Assembly (NCBI RefSeq): GCF_018986915.1
Contig: NZ_CP076723.1
Coordinates: forward strand, 2,389,501 to 2,453,500
DNA from: Geomonas oryzisoli
Lineage (GTDB): Bacteria; Desulfobacterota; Desulfuromonadia; Geobacterales; Geobacteraceae
Reading direction: 5' to 3'
DNA length: 64,000 nt
In this document: positions 8,135 to 16,402 of the stretch, piece after piece
How the letters are laid out: every line of letters begins with the position of its first letter
Position numbering within the stretch: position 1 is the stretch's first letter
Translations under genes and position numbers: made by a program
Notes under the pieces: model-generated
What the model was told of the DNA's origin: nothing
Databases searched by the model: none
What the model saw: the letters and a program-made list of their open reading frames with translations, nothing else

Positions 8135-8815
8135 TCAGTCGATACCGATCCTCTTGACGCCCTCAATTGTGCTCAGGCGGGCCATGAGGTCTGCCGAGCG
8201 GGATTTCTTGGGCTGCTTGACCTGGAACTCGATGAATATCACACCGTGCTCGATGTCCTTCTGCAACTTGGCGTCCACCTTTTCGATGCCGGCGCCGCTG
8301 AGGGTCTGGTAGACGCGGGTGACGAAGTCGGCACGATCCTCGCCCCACACCTTGACCAGCACGTAGGTGTCGCGAGTGAGCCTCTTCTCCACCTCCTTGA
8401 GCAGCAGGAGGTTGGCCAGGGCCACGAGCGTCACGGAAACCGCGAGCCAGAACAGGCCGATGCCGCAGGCGATGCCCAAGGCTGCGGCAACCCAGAGGCA
8501 GGCGGCGGTGGTGAGCCCGCGGATCGAGGCGCGCTCCCTGATGATGGCGCCGGCGCCGAGAAAACCGATGCCGGTGACCACCTGGGCGGCGATGCGGCCG
8601 GGATCGACTCCGACCGGCCCGCCGGTGAAGTTACCGAAGATGCGGTAGATCTCGATCGAGGTGATGGAGAAGAGGCACGAACCGAGAGAGACCAAGAGGT
8701 GGGTTCGGAAGCCGGCGGGGCGACCGTGGATCTCACGCTCCAGGCCAATCAATCCCCCCAGGAACGAGGCGAGCAGCAACCGGCACAGCAGATGGATGTC
8801 GAACTCGGGGCCCAA
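8135..8815 (-). CDS. MgtC/SapB family membrane protein
   Basis: A 226-residue inner-membrane protein of the MgtC/SapB family, linked in other bacteria to Mg2+ limitation and control of ATP synthase. The conserved N-terminus contains GGLIGLEREIHGRPAGFRTH and then TGIGFLGAGAIIRE, characteristic of the family. Four to five membrane helices span about 7-150. A soluble ACT-like C-terminal domain (about 155-226) ends the protein. I read the start as TTG at 8815, three bases past the upstream stop, with AGGAG six bases before it, indicating coupling to the MglA-like gene. Confidence 0.88.
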   Translation of the reverse strand: MGPEFDIHLLCRLLLASFLGGLIGLEREIHGRPAGFRTHLLVSLGSCLFSITSIEIYRIFGNFTGGPVGVDPGRIAAQVVTGIGFLGAGAIIRERASIRGLTTAACLWVAAALGIACGIGLFWLAVSVTLVALANLLLLKEVEKRLTRDTYVLVKVWGEDRADFVTRVYQTLSGAGIEKVDAKLQKDIEHGVIFIEFQVKQPKKSRSADLMARLSTIEGVKRIGID

Positions 8816-8818
8816 GCG

Positions 8819-9703
8819 CTACTCCTCGGAGAGCCCGAGCGACAGGGTCAGCACCACTGTCTTCTCGCGAGAGCCGCTGCGGATGGTCAGCGGCACGCGG
8901 ACCACGTCGCCTGTAGCCACTGGGTCCCCGGCTATCTCGAGCGAGAGGTCTGCTTCAGGTGGTGTCGCCGGCACCACAGGCGCCGCCGGTGCCGGCGGCG
9001 GCTGCACGGATACGGGCGCGACAGAAGGTGTCTCACGTACAGGCGGTGCCGGAGCCGCCACCGGTGCAGGGCTCTCCACCATGTGCTGCAGCCCTTCGCC
9101 GTTGCCTATGGCTTCGGCCCCCTTGGCACGCAATCCGGTCAGAATGCTTTTCACCAGCGCCATGAGCCCTTGCAGGACCCCTTCGCCGGTCTGGCTGCTG
9201 GTCTTGAAGCTGACGAGACCGGACGGATTGAGCTGCTGCTCCAATTGTCCCAGGGATGCCGGGTCGGCGAGGTCGCTCTTGTTGTACTGCAGGATGGACG
9301 GGATGGTGGTCAGGCTCTGGCCGTACCCTTTCAGGTACTCAACGAGCTGGTCCAGCGCGGTCTTGTTGTCGTCCAACCGCTGGGGTGCCGAGTCCGCCAC
9401 GAAGACGACGCCGTCGGCTCCCTTCAGCACCATCTTCCAGGCGGCCGGATCGACCAGCGGACCCGAGACGGTGTAGAGGTGAAAACGGACCCGGAAACCA
9501 TCGACGTTGCCGTCACCCGGCGGGGTGAAATCGAAAAACAGCATGCGCGCGCCCTGCACGCTCATCACCTTCAATGCACCACGGAATTCCGGCTTCAGCT
9601 TGTTGAAGACGTGCCTGAGACTGGTCCCCTTCCCCGCCTGTCCGGGTCCGAAAAAAACAATCTTCGCGTTTATTTCACGTTTTGCCTGGTTGACCAGAGC
9701 CAT
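8819..9703 (-). CDS. MglA-like small GTPase with altered catalytic motifs and Pro/Ala-rich tail
   Basis: A 294-residue protein. Residues 1-195 align by eye with the bacterial Ras-like GTPase MglA: REINAKIVFFGPG at the N-terminus, FFDFTPPG, FHLYTVSGP, VVFVADSAPQR and YNKSDL. Two nucleotide-site positions differ from MglA. The P-loop reads GPGQAGKGTS (19-28), with glycine after the lysine where Ser/Thr normally binds Mg. The switch-II turn reads TVSGP instead of TVPGQ. A Pro/Ala-rich linker (about 205-250) and a beta-rich C-terminal segment follow. No MglB partner is next to it. It may act as a polarity or scaffold switch with the adjacent helical and SPOR proteins; this is inference. Confidence 0.78.
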   Translation of the reverse strand: MALVNQAKREINAKIVFFGPGQAGKGTSLRHVFNKLKPEFRGALKVMSVQGARMLFFDFTPPGDGNVDGFRVRFHLYTVSGPLVDPAAWKMVLKGADGVVFVADSAPQRLDDNKTALDQLVEYLKGYGQSLTTIPSILQYNKSDLADPASLGQLEQQLNPSGLVSFKTSSQTGEGVLQGLMALVKSILTGLRAKGAEAIGNGEGLQHMVESPAPVAAPAPPVRETPSVAPVSVQPPPAPAAPVVPATPPEADLSLEIAGDPVATGDVVRVPLTIRSGSREKTVVLTLSLGLSEE

Positions 9704-9720
9704 ACGTAGATCCTCCCGAG

Positions 9721-10623
9721 TTACGCTTTTTCCTTCTTGCTCAACAAAATCTTACGGGCCTGTGTCGCTATCACCGTATTGATGTTCCTGCTTTTGGCCA
9801 GGTTGGCGAGGTCCTTTTCCCCCAGCGTCCCGAGAAAGCGCAGTGCGTTTGGTAGCGGCGTTTTGTGGTTTTCAACCAGCGCCTTCCTGATCTGGCCGTT
9901 CTTGATCCATTCCTTGTTGGCGCAGATGACCCGTATGATCTCGTCGTTTTGTATCTGGGACTTGGCGATGCCCAAGACCTCGGCCTCCGTCATGCGGGGG
10001 TTCTTGATGGCAGCTCCCGATACGAGCTTATTGTTGTCCTTGATCAGGATGGCGCGCCACTCCTTGTCGCCGGTCATAGCCATCTTGATCTTGTCGCTCA
10101 CCCCCATGGACTGCGCCATCTGGTACTTGGACTGGAACTCCTCCTCGTCGATGGGGTCATCGTCGTCGGGTCCCGGCGCCTCGACGGCCTCCGCTTCGGC
10201 AACGGCCGCCTGGGAGGGCGCCTGTTGCGGCGCAGCCGCGGGCGCCGCTGCGGCGGCGGCAGTTCCCTGTACCCGGAGAAAGGCCGACGCCTTTTCGGTG
10301 AGGCTCGGGTGCCCGGCCAAAAGCGGCGCGATCTCCGGCTTCCTGCCGTGCAGTTGCACCAGGGCGTCCAGGATCTGGGGATGGAGCTCACGGTCGGCCA
10401 GGACCTGTTCGAGCAGCGGCCGCTCCAGTGAGCGCAGTGTGGCGATCGCCTGCTGCTTCACCTCCTGGTCCGCATCATGGCAGAGGTAGTACAAAAGCAG
10501 CACCAACTCGCCCGGCGGGAGCGAAACCCGGCCGGCAGCAGCATGCAGCCTGTTCTCCCTGGGCTTGTCGGCCCCGACATACGGGGCCGCAGCCGCAGAA
10601 ATCCTGAAGGTGACCTTCGACAC
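9721..10623 (-). CDS. Conserved protein with HEAT-like N-terminus, unknown function
   Basis: A 300-residue cytosolic protein starting at GTG 10623. Residues 1-115 look like short helical repeats of HEAT type (LVLLLYYLCHDADQEVKQQA and following). An Ala/Pro-rich linker and an acidic patch (GPDDDDPIDEEE) lead into a helical C-terminal half, about 165-300, with repeated motifs such as KDNNKLVSGAAIKNPRMTEAEV and NKEWIKNGQIRKALVEN. No named family was recognised. It lies five bases after the SPOR gene and 17 bases before the MglA-like gene, so the three are one operon. Its repeats suggest a protein-binding partner of the GTPase. Confidence 0.7.
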   Translation of the reverse strand: MSKVTFRISAAAAPYVGADKPRENRLHAAAGRVSLPPGELVLLLYYLCHDADQEVKQQAIATLRSLERPLLEQVLADRELHPQILDALVQLHGRKPEIAPLLAGHPSLTEKASAFLRVQGTAAAAAAPAAAPQQAPSQAAVAEAEAVEAPGPDDDDPIDEEEFQSKYQMAQSMGVSDKIKMAMTGDKEWRAILIKDNNKLVSGAAIKNPRMTEAEVLGIAKSQIQNDEIIRVICANKEWIKNGQIRKALVENHKTPLPNALRFLGTLGEKDLANLAKSRNINTVIATQARKILLSKKEKA

Positions 10624-10628
10624 GTGCC

Positions 10629-11774
10629 TTATTTCCCTGCCTTGACGACCTTTGCGGAGAGGCCGGTCTTCTTGAGGTGCGCCGCCGCCTTCTCGGCACT
10701 GGTCGGATCGGCGTAGCTCCCGCCACGGACCCTCACAACCGTAACCGGAATGTTGGCTTTCTTGAGCACCAGTCGGACCCCCTTGTCGTAGAGACGGTCC
10801 TGTTCAACGGCGGCCTTCCCTTCCCTCATGAAGGAGCCGGCGTAGACTGCGTAGCGCCCCCCTTCCTTGAGCATGAACGCATTGGGAGCGACACCTTTGA
10901 GTCGAGCCAGCTCTTCTGCCGCCTCGTCGCGGCTCGCGAAGTCCGCCAGGAACAGGCGGTGCATCGGCTCGCCCTTGTGGGTCTTAGTAGTCACGACCGG
11001 GGCAATCCCGGCTTTCTTCAGCTTCGCCGTCACCGAGGAGACCTCGCTTTCGGCGACGTCGCTGTCGAGCTCCAGGGCAAAGGCGCCCGCTTTGGCCTTG
11101 GCCTTGGCAGCGCTCTTGACCGGCTTAGCGGGCGTCGCCTCTTTGGCCTCCTTGACGGCCGGCTTCGCTTCCTTAGCGGCCGCAGGCTTCGCTTCCTTGC
11201 CGGCTGCAACGGGTTTGGCTTCCTTGGCGGCAGGTTTGGCCTCCTTGCCGGGGGCGGGCTTGGCTTCTTTCGCCGCTGCGCCAGGCTTGGCCTCCTTGCC
11301 TGCGGCGGCTGGAGCCGCAGCTGCAGGCTTGCCAGGCTGTGCGGGTGCCCCAGGTTTGGCTGCGGGTGCGGCAGGTGAGCCCGGCTTGGCGCCAGGAGCA
11401 GGTTTCGCCTCGCCGGGCTTGCCCTCGGCAGGTTTCCCCGCAGCAGGTTTCGCCTCGGCAGGCTTACCCCCAGCCGGTTTACCAGCCGCAACCTCGGTAG
11501 CCGGCTTGCCGGCCGCAGCTTTGGCGGAGCCAGGAGCTTGTGCGGAGGAGGCTGCGTCCTGCGGGCGCGGCGGCAACGGCTTTTTCACGACGGCAGGAGC
11601 GGGCGCGGGCGGCGGAGGCGCGGGGGCCTCCTCGCGCGGCTTGATCAGGCCGGTAAAGAAGTAAAGGTAGGCAAAAAGGGCGATGAGCAGCAGTAGAAGC
11701 AGAAGCAGCCGCTGTTGCGAGGCCTTCTTCTGTTCCATGTTTCCATCTTCATCGGGTGTAAAATCCTTCGCCAT
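10629..11774 (-). CDS. Single-pass membrane protein with Lys/Pro/Ala-rich linker and SPOR domain
   Basis: About 381 residues from the ATG at 11774, which has GGGAGGA seven to eight bases upstream. An alternative start ninety bases earlier would run through the intergenic repeat and is rejected. Order of parts: a short acidic cytosolic tail; one membrane helix made largely of leucine (about 22-42); a very long low-complexity linker of AKPAEGKP-type repeats (to about 235); then a SPOR-type C-terminal region with FALELDSDVAESEV and GRYAVYAGSF. SPOR domains bind denuded septal peptidoglycan. The linker would span the periplasm. It is first in the operon with the helical protein, MglA-like GTPase and MgtC-family protein. 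Confidence 0.8.
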   Translation of the reverse strand: MAKDFTPDEDGNMEQKKASQQRLLLLLLLLIALFAYLYFFTGLIKPREEAPAPPPPAPAPAVVKKPLPPRPQDAASSAQAPGSAKAAAGKPATEVAAGKPAGGKPAEAKPAAGKPAEGKPGEAKPAPGAKPGSPAAPAAKPGAPAQPGKPAAAAPAAAGKEAKPGAAAKEAKPAPGKEAKPAAKEAKPVAAGKEAKPAAAKEAKPAVKEAKEATPAKPVKSAAKAKAKAGAFALELDSDVAESEVSSVTAKLKKAGIAPVVTTKTHKGEPMHRLFLADFASRDEAAEELARLKGVAPNAFMLKEGGRYAVYAGSFMREGKAAVEQDRLYDKGVRLVLKKANIPVTVVRVRGGSYADPTSAEKAAAHLKKTGLSAKVVKAGK

Positions 11775-11825
11775 CTGCTCATCCTCCCTGTCATGACATT
11801 CGAAATTAAGCCTGCCCGGCCATCT

Positions 11826-12001
11826 ACCTTCGCCGAGGCTACGGCGGACAACGTCCATCTTCACCTAGGCTACGGCGGACATTGCCCACTTTCGCTAAAG
11901 CTACGTGGGGCGAGCCCCCCTTGGCCAAGGCTTACAGGGGGGCCTGCCCACCGTAGCCTTGGCGGCTTACAGGGGCCTGCCCACCGTAGCCTTGGCGAAG
12001 G
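11826..12001. repeat. Inverted-repeat cluster, CTTCGCCAAGGCTACGG family
   Basis: Copies of CCTTCGCCGAGGCTACGGCGG-like sequence on the left face copies of CCACCGTAGCCTTGGCG on the right, with extra direct copies between. The region is entirely intergenic, between the SPOR gene start and the EF-G-like stop, and resembles a decayed palindromic repeat cluster. Confidence 0.7.
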
Positions 12002-12034
12002 TGGGACCGGGCAGTAGACATGCTGAAACGTCAG

Positions 12035-14134
12035 CTATGCACTTTTGTGGTTGTTGCCCTTCTGATCCTGGGCCTCGGCGATGATCTTCTGGGCCAGGTG
12101 GCTCGGAACCTCCTCGTAATGGGAGAATTCCGAGGTGAACATGCCGCGGTCGCTGGTCATGGAGCGCAGATCGTTGGAGTAGGTAAGGACCTCGGACATC
12201 GGCACCACGCTCCTGATGATCTGCGAATTAGCCTTGGGTTCGACCCCGACTACCTTGCCGCGCCTGGAGTTGAGATCGCCGATCACGTCCCCCATGTTCT
12301 CGTCCGGGACGGTGATCTTCATGTTGACGATCGGCTCCAGCAGGACCGGTTTGCACTGTTCCATAGCCTTCTTGAAGGCCATGGAGCCGGCCACCTTGAA
12401 GGCCATCTCCGAGGAGTCGACGGTGTGGAACGAGCCGTCGTAGAGGGCGACCTTGAAGTCCACCACCGGGTTGCCGGCCAGGAATCCTTCCTTGGCCGCC
12501 TCCTGGATCCCCTTGTCGACCGCCGGGATGTACTGGCGCGGGATGACGCCGCCCACGATCTTGTCCTCGAATCTGTACCCCTCGCCGCGCGGCAGCGGGG
12601 AGAGTTCGATCCAGCAGTCGCCGTACTGGCCGCGCCCGCCGGACTGCTTCTTGTATTTGCCCTGCACCTTCGCGGAGCCGCGGATGGTCTCGAGGTACGG
12701 GACCTTCGGGGTCTTCAGAATGACGTCGACGCCGAACTTACGCTTCAACTTCTCGACCACCACCTCGAGGTGCACCTGCCCCATCCCGGAGATGATGAAC
12801 TCGCGGGTCTGCGGGTCGCGGTGGCTCTCGATGGTCGGGTCTTCCTCGATCATGCGCTGCAGCGCGCTATGGATCTTGTCCTCGTCGTTCTTGGTCTTGG
12901 GCTCGATGGCGTAAGAGATTACCGGCTGCAGCGGCTGGGCCGGCTCGTACACGACCGGTTTGCCCTCGTCGCAAAGAGTATCGCCGGTAACGGTCTCCTT
13001 GAGCTTCGCAACGGCCACGATGTCACCGGCAACCGCCTGCTTGATCGGATGCTGCTTCTTACCTTCCAGCTCGAAGATCTGGCCGATGCGCTCCTGGACC
13101 CCCTTGGTCGAGTTGTACACCAGCGAGTCCGAGTTCAGGACGCCAGAATACACGCGAAAGATGGTGATCTTGCCGGTGTAGGGGTCGGAGGTGGTCTTGA
13201 AGACCAGCGCCGAGAACGGCTCGCTCTCAGCGGGGGCACGCTCGACGACCTGTTCGGTCTTGGGGTCCATCCCCACCGCCGCAGTGCGGTCCAGCGGAGA
13301 CGGCAGGTAAGCGCAGATCGCGTCCAGGAGCTGCGCCACGCCGATGTTCATGGCCGCGGAACCGCAGAAGACCGGGGTGAAGGTGCTGCGCATGGTGCCG
13401 ACCCTGAGTCCGTCCAGGATCTCCTCTTCGGAAAGCTCGCCCGTGTCGAGGAACTTTTCGGTAAGGGCGTCGTAGGCCTCGGCCACCGTCTCTACCATCA
13501 TCTCTCTGAGCCGCTTGGCCTCATCGAGGTACTCGGCCGGGATATCGCCCTCGGAGAACTTGCCGGAGAAGTCCTTCTGATAGCGGTACGCCTTCATCCG
13601 CACCAGGTCGATGACCCCCGCGAGGTTCTCCTCCGCGCCCAGGGGCATCTGCACCGCGACCCCTCTCGCCCCCAGCGCCTTTTCCATGTCGTCGATGGCG
13701 CGCAGGAAGCTGGCCCGCTCGCGGTCCATCTTGTTGACGAAGGCGATGCGCGGGATCTCGAACTCGTTGGCCCACTGCCAGACCTCCTCGGTCTGAACCT
13801 TGACGCCGGAGATGGCCGAGAGGATGACGACGGCGCAGTCGAGCGTCCTCATGCAGGCGCGGGTGTCGGCGATGAAGTTGCCGTATCCCGGGGTGTCGAC
13901 TATGTGGATGGAGTGCCCGTTCCACTCGCAGTGGTCCAGGGAGGAAGTGATCGAGATGCGGCGCTTGATCTCTTCGGGCTCAAAATCCATAGTGGAGCTG
14001 CCGTCATCCACCCTCCCCAGCCGGTCGATCATGCCCGTATCGAACAGGATCGCTTCGGCCAGCGAGGTCTTGCCGGCACCTCCGTGAGCTACAATACCGA
14101 GGTTACGCAGTTTTGCCGTTTCATACCTTCCCAT
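12035..14134 (-). CDS. Elongation factor G-like translational GTPase (EF-G-2 type)
   Basis: A 699-residue translational GTPase with the full EF-G domain plan. The G domain has P-loop HGGAGKTS (17-24), VDTPGYGNF, and NKMDRER. Domain II follows, then domains III-V with the domain IV segment GRGQYGDCW. It differs from canonical EF-G in the switch I region, reading RRISIT where EF-G has RGITI, and in the P-loop. It is not beside rpsL/rpsG/tuf. Those features match the EF-G-2 paralog group found in many bacteria, whose role is less clear than that of FusA. The gene is monocistronic. Confidence 0.88.
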   Translation of the reverse strand: MGRYETAKLRNLGIVAHGGAGKTSLAEAILFDTGMIDRLGRVDDGSSTMDFEPEEIKRRISITSSLDHCEWNGHSIHIVDTPGYGNFIADTRACMRTLDCAVVILSAISGVKVQTEEVWQWANEFEIPRIAFVNKMDRERASFLRAIDDMEKALGARGVAVQMPLGAEENLAGVIDLVRMKAYRYQKDFSGKFSEGDIPAEYLDEAKRLREMMVETVAEAYDALTEKFLDTGELSEEEILDGLRVGTMRSTFTPVFCGSAAMNIGVAQLLDAICAYLPSPLDRTAAVGMDPKTEQVVERAPAESEPFSALVFKTTSDPYTGKITIFRVYSGVLNSDSLVYNSTKGVQERIGQIFELEGKKQHPIKQAVAGDIVAVAKLKETVTGDTLCDEGKPVVYEPAQPLQPVISYAIEPKTKNDEDKIHSALQRMIEEDPTIESHRDPQTREFIISGMGQVHLEVVVEKLKRKFGVDVILKTPKVPYLETIRGSAKVQGKYKKQSGGRGQYGDCWIELSPLPRGEGYRFEDKIVGGVIPRQYIPAVDKGIQEAAKEGFLAGNPVVDFKVALYDGSFHTVDSSEMAFKVAGSMAFKKAMEQCKPVLLEPIVNMKITVPDENMGDVIGDLNSRRGKVVGVEPKANSQIIRSVVPMSEVLTYSNDLRSMTSDRGMFTSEFSHYEEVPSHLAQKIIAEAQDQKGNNHKSA

Positions 14135-14370
14135 AACGCCCTCCCTTTAGAATGAAGATCATCAATGACCTACGCTTCAACGAGAAACCGACTTGAGCAA
14201 AGCTAACGAAACAAACAACGAACTAACAACTACCTGGCTGAACTCTCACTGGATTTTGATGTACCTCCCTCACCCGCTGTCTGAGCGAGTGAACCAACTG
14301 TTACTATTCAACTGAGAACGCCCCTGGGAGCAGCCTTGTCTTCCACAAAGCGTTTCAAGTGACCTCACGT
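14135..14370. other. Intergenic leader region of the EF-G-like gene
   Basis: AT-richer sequence upstream of the EF-G-like start, expected to hold its promoter. No confident -35/-10 pair was found and there is no open frame with a ribosome site. Confidence 0.4.
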
Positions 14371-14479
14371 CCCCCCCTTTGCGAAGGGGGGCCAGGGGGA
14401 ATTTAGCCAAGCTAGCCACAACGTCCCTGCCTGCAAGGACAGCTAAATCCCCCTCAATCCCCCTTTGCAAAAGGGGGAA
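14371..14479. repeat. Inverted-repeat element, CCCCTTTGCGAAGGGG family
   Basis: A left arm (CCCCCTTTGCGAAGGGGGG) and a right arm (AATCCCCCTTTGCAAAAGGGGG) face each other about 60 bases apart. This is the same core as in the element at 6328-6474, but without that element's outer arms. It lies just downstream of coaX. Confidence 0.7.
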
Positions 14480-14485
14480 GCTGGA

Positions 14486-15253
14486 TTACGGCTTGTTCCT
14501 CTTGTAGATGATGCGCAGCCCCTCCAGGGTGAGGAACTCGTCCACCGCCTCGATGGTGCTCGATTCGGGGGCGATCAGGGAGGCGAGCCCGCCGGTGGCG
14601 ATGACCTTTACGTTTTCCTTCCCCTCGGCCTTCATGCGCTGCACGATGCCGTCCACGAGCCCCACGTAGCCGAAGAAGATGCCGGCCTGCATGGAATTCA
14701 CCGTGTTCTTGGCGATGATGGCGGGCGGCCGTGCGATGTCCACCCGCGGCAGCTTGCTCGCCTTCTGGAACAGGGCTTCCATGGAGATGGCAAGCCCGGG
14801 GGCGATGGCGCCGCCGCAGTACTCACCCTTCTTGTTGACGTAGTCGAAGGTGGTGGCGGTGCCGAAGTCCACGATGATGAGCGGCGAACGGTACTTCTCG
14901 AACCCGGCGATGGCGTTCACGATCCGGTCCGCCCCCACCTCTTTCGGGTTGTCGTAGTGGATCGGCATGCCGGTCTTGATGCCTGGGCCGACAACGTAGG
15001 GGGTGATCTTGAAGTACTGGCGGGCCAGTTTCTCCAGCACCCCGGTCAGGGTCGGCACCACCGAGGACACGATGATGTCCTTTACATCGGCAAAGACGAT
15101 GCCCGACAGGCGGAAAAGGTCGTGGAACAGGATGCCGTACTCGTCGATGGTCTTGGACTTGTCGGTGGAAACCCGCCAGTCTTGAACCAATCGTTCCTCA
15201 TCGTAAATCCCGAGAACGATGTTGCTGTTCCCGACGTCGATCACTAAAAGCAA
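14486..15253 (-). CDS. coaX: Type III pantothenate kinase
   Basis: Phosphorylates pantothenate, the first step of coenzyme A synthesis. The type III enzymes are feedback-resistant and need a monovalent cation. The 255 residues show the ASKHA phosphate motif [10 protein letters not shown] at the N-terminus, [11 protein letters not shown] near 108, [10 protein letters not shown] near 128 and the GGAIAPG loop. Length and motif order are typical. It stands alone between two intergenic repeat elements rather than directly joined to birA, with which coaX is clustered in many genomes; birA lies 165 bases upstream on the same strand. Confidence 0.95.
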   Translation of the reverse strand: MLLVIDVGNSNIVLGIYDEERLVQDWRVSTDKSKTIDEYGILFHDLFRLSGIVFADVKDIIVSSVVPTLTGVLEKLARQYFKITPYVVGPGIKTGMPIHYDNPKEVGADRIVNAIAGFEKYRSPLIIVDFGTATTFDYVNKKGEYCGGAIAPGLAISMEALFQKASKLPRVDIARPPAIIAKNTVNSMQAGIFFGYVGLVDGIVQRMKAEGKENVKVIATGGLASLIAPESSTIEAVDEFLTLEGLRIIYKRNKP

Positions 15254-15295
15254 GCCGAACCTCCAAAACCTGAGACATAAACAAAAGCTTCAACG

Positions 15296-15406
15296 CAAAG
15301 ACGCAAAGCCGCTAAGACGCAGAGAAAATCTTTTAAAAGGGAAAAGCAAATTCTTCTTGGTTCTACTTGGCGTCTCTGCGCCTTTGCGTCTTTGCGTTAA
15401 TGCCGT
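15296..15406. repeat. Inverted-repeat element, GCAAAGACGCAAAG family
   Basis: The left arm, with CGCAAAGACGCAAAGCCGC then AAGACGCAGAG, faces a right arm containing GTCTCTGCGCC then TTTGCGTCTTTGCG. The internal spacer is about 55 bases. It fills the gap between birA and coaX. Confidence 0.75.
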
Positions 15407-15418
15407 TTACCTTCCCCG

Positions 15419-16402
15419 TCAAACCAGGGCGACGTCGCCGGACAGGACGGTTTCGACCTTGCCATCGCCCAGTTGCACCAAAAGGGCACCGAAGGAGTCG
15501 ACCCCTTGCACCATGCCGATAAACTCGCGCTCCCCCTGGCTCACCTTGACGCTGCGCCCCTTGATGGCGGAACGCTCCAGCCACTCGGCCCGCACCGGCG
15601 CCTCGCCCTCACGCAGGAACACGTCGTAGAGCCGGTCGAGCTCGACCAGCAGCGCCCGGGTGAAGGCGAGCCGATCCACCTCGACGCCCCCCTCCTGCAA
15701 CAGCGAGGTGGCCGGGTGGCGCAAGAGCGACTCCGATATCGAGGACATGTCCAGGTTCAGGTTCACCCCGATGCCGAGCACCACGAAATTCACCTTCTCG
15801 GTCTCGGCATTCATCTCGTTGAGAAGCCCCGCGACCTTTTTGCCGTTGATCAGGATGTCGTTGGGCCATTTGATCTGCGGCTTGAGTGTCGTGCAGCTTT
15901 CGATGGCGCGAGCCACGGCAACCACGGAGAGAAAGGTGAGCTGACAGGCGGCCATCGGCGCGATGGCGGGTCGCAGCACCACCGAGCAGTACAGGTTGAC
16001 GCCGGGAGGCGACAGCCAGATGCGCCCCAGCCGTCCTTTGCCGGCGGTCTGGGCATCGGCGATGACCACGGTCCCTTCCGCGGCACCATCCTCGGCCAGC
16101 TTGAAGGCGACCTGGTTTGTGGACTCGGTTTCCTTGAGACAGATGATGCTGGTGCCGATCCTGCTGGTGGCAAGGCCGGCAGAGAGGTCCAACTGGGTGA
16201 GAACTTTGGGTGAAGAGAGCAACCGGTAACCCTTGGAGGGGACGGCTTCGATAAGGTACCCGCTGGCGCGAAGTCCCTTGACGTGCTTCCAGACTGCGGT
16301 TCGCGACACCCCCAAAAGGCGGCTCAGCGCAGCGCCGGAAACCACCCCGTCGCCGGAGCGGAACAGCTCGATTATTCTGCCGTCGACCCCGGAGTCTTTC
16401 AA
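15419..16402 (-). CDS. birA: Biotin--[acetyl-CoA-carboxylase] ligase / biotin operon repressor
   Basis: A bifunctional biotin protein ligase of 327 residues. The N-terminal winged helix (about 15-65, LSRLLGVSRTAVWKHVKGLR) should bind DNA. The catalytic domain follows: ESTNQVAF, the biotinyl-AMP loop GKGRLGRIW (the E. coli loop is GRGRRGR), KWPNDILINGKKVAG, and a C-terminal SH3-like cap. The TTG start overlaps the nadC stop by three bases (TTGA), so the two are coupled. The DNA-binding domain means it probably also represses biotin genes, though no operator was sought outside the window. Confidence 0.93.
   Translation of the reverse strand: MKDSGVDGRIIELFRSGDGVVSGAALSRLLGVSRTAVWKHVKGLRASGYLIEAVPSKGYRLLSSPKVLTQLDLSAGLATSRIGTSIICLKETESTNQVAFKLAEDGAAEGTVVIADAQTAGKGRLGRIWLSPPGVNLYCSVVLRPAIAPMAACQLTFLSVVAVARAIESCTTLKPQIKWPNDILINGKKVAGLLNEMNAETEKVNFVVLGIGVNLNLDMSSISESLLRHPATSLLQEGGVEVDRLAFTRALLVELDRLYDVFLREGEAPVRAEWLERSAIKGRSVKVSQGEREFIGMVQGVDSFGALLVQLGDGKVETVLSGDVALV

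Noticed and set aside
12020-14155. 711-codon plus-strand frame opposite the EF-G-like gene
   Set aside because: Shadow of the minus-strand gene in GC-rich DNA, with no ribosome site or domain.
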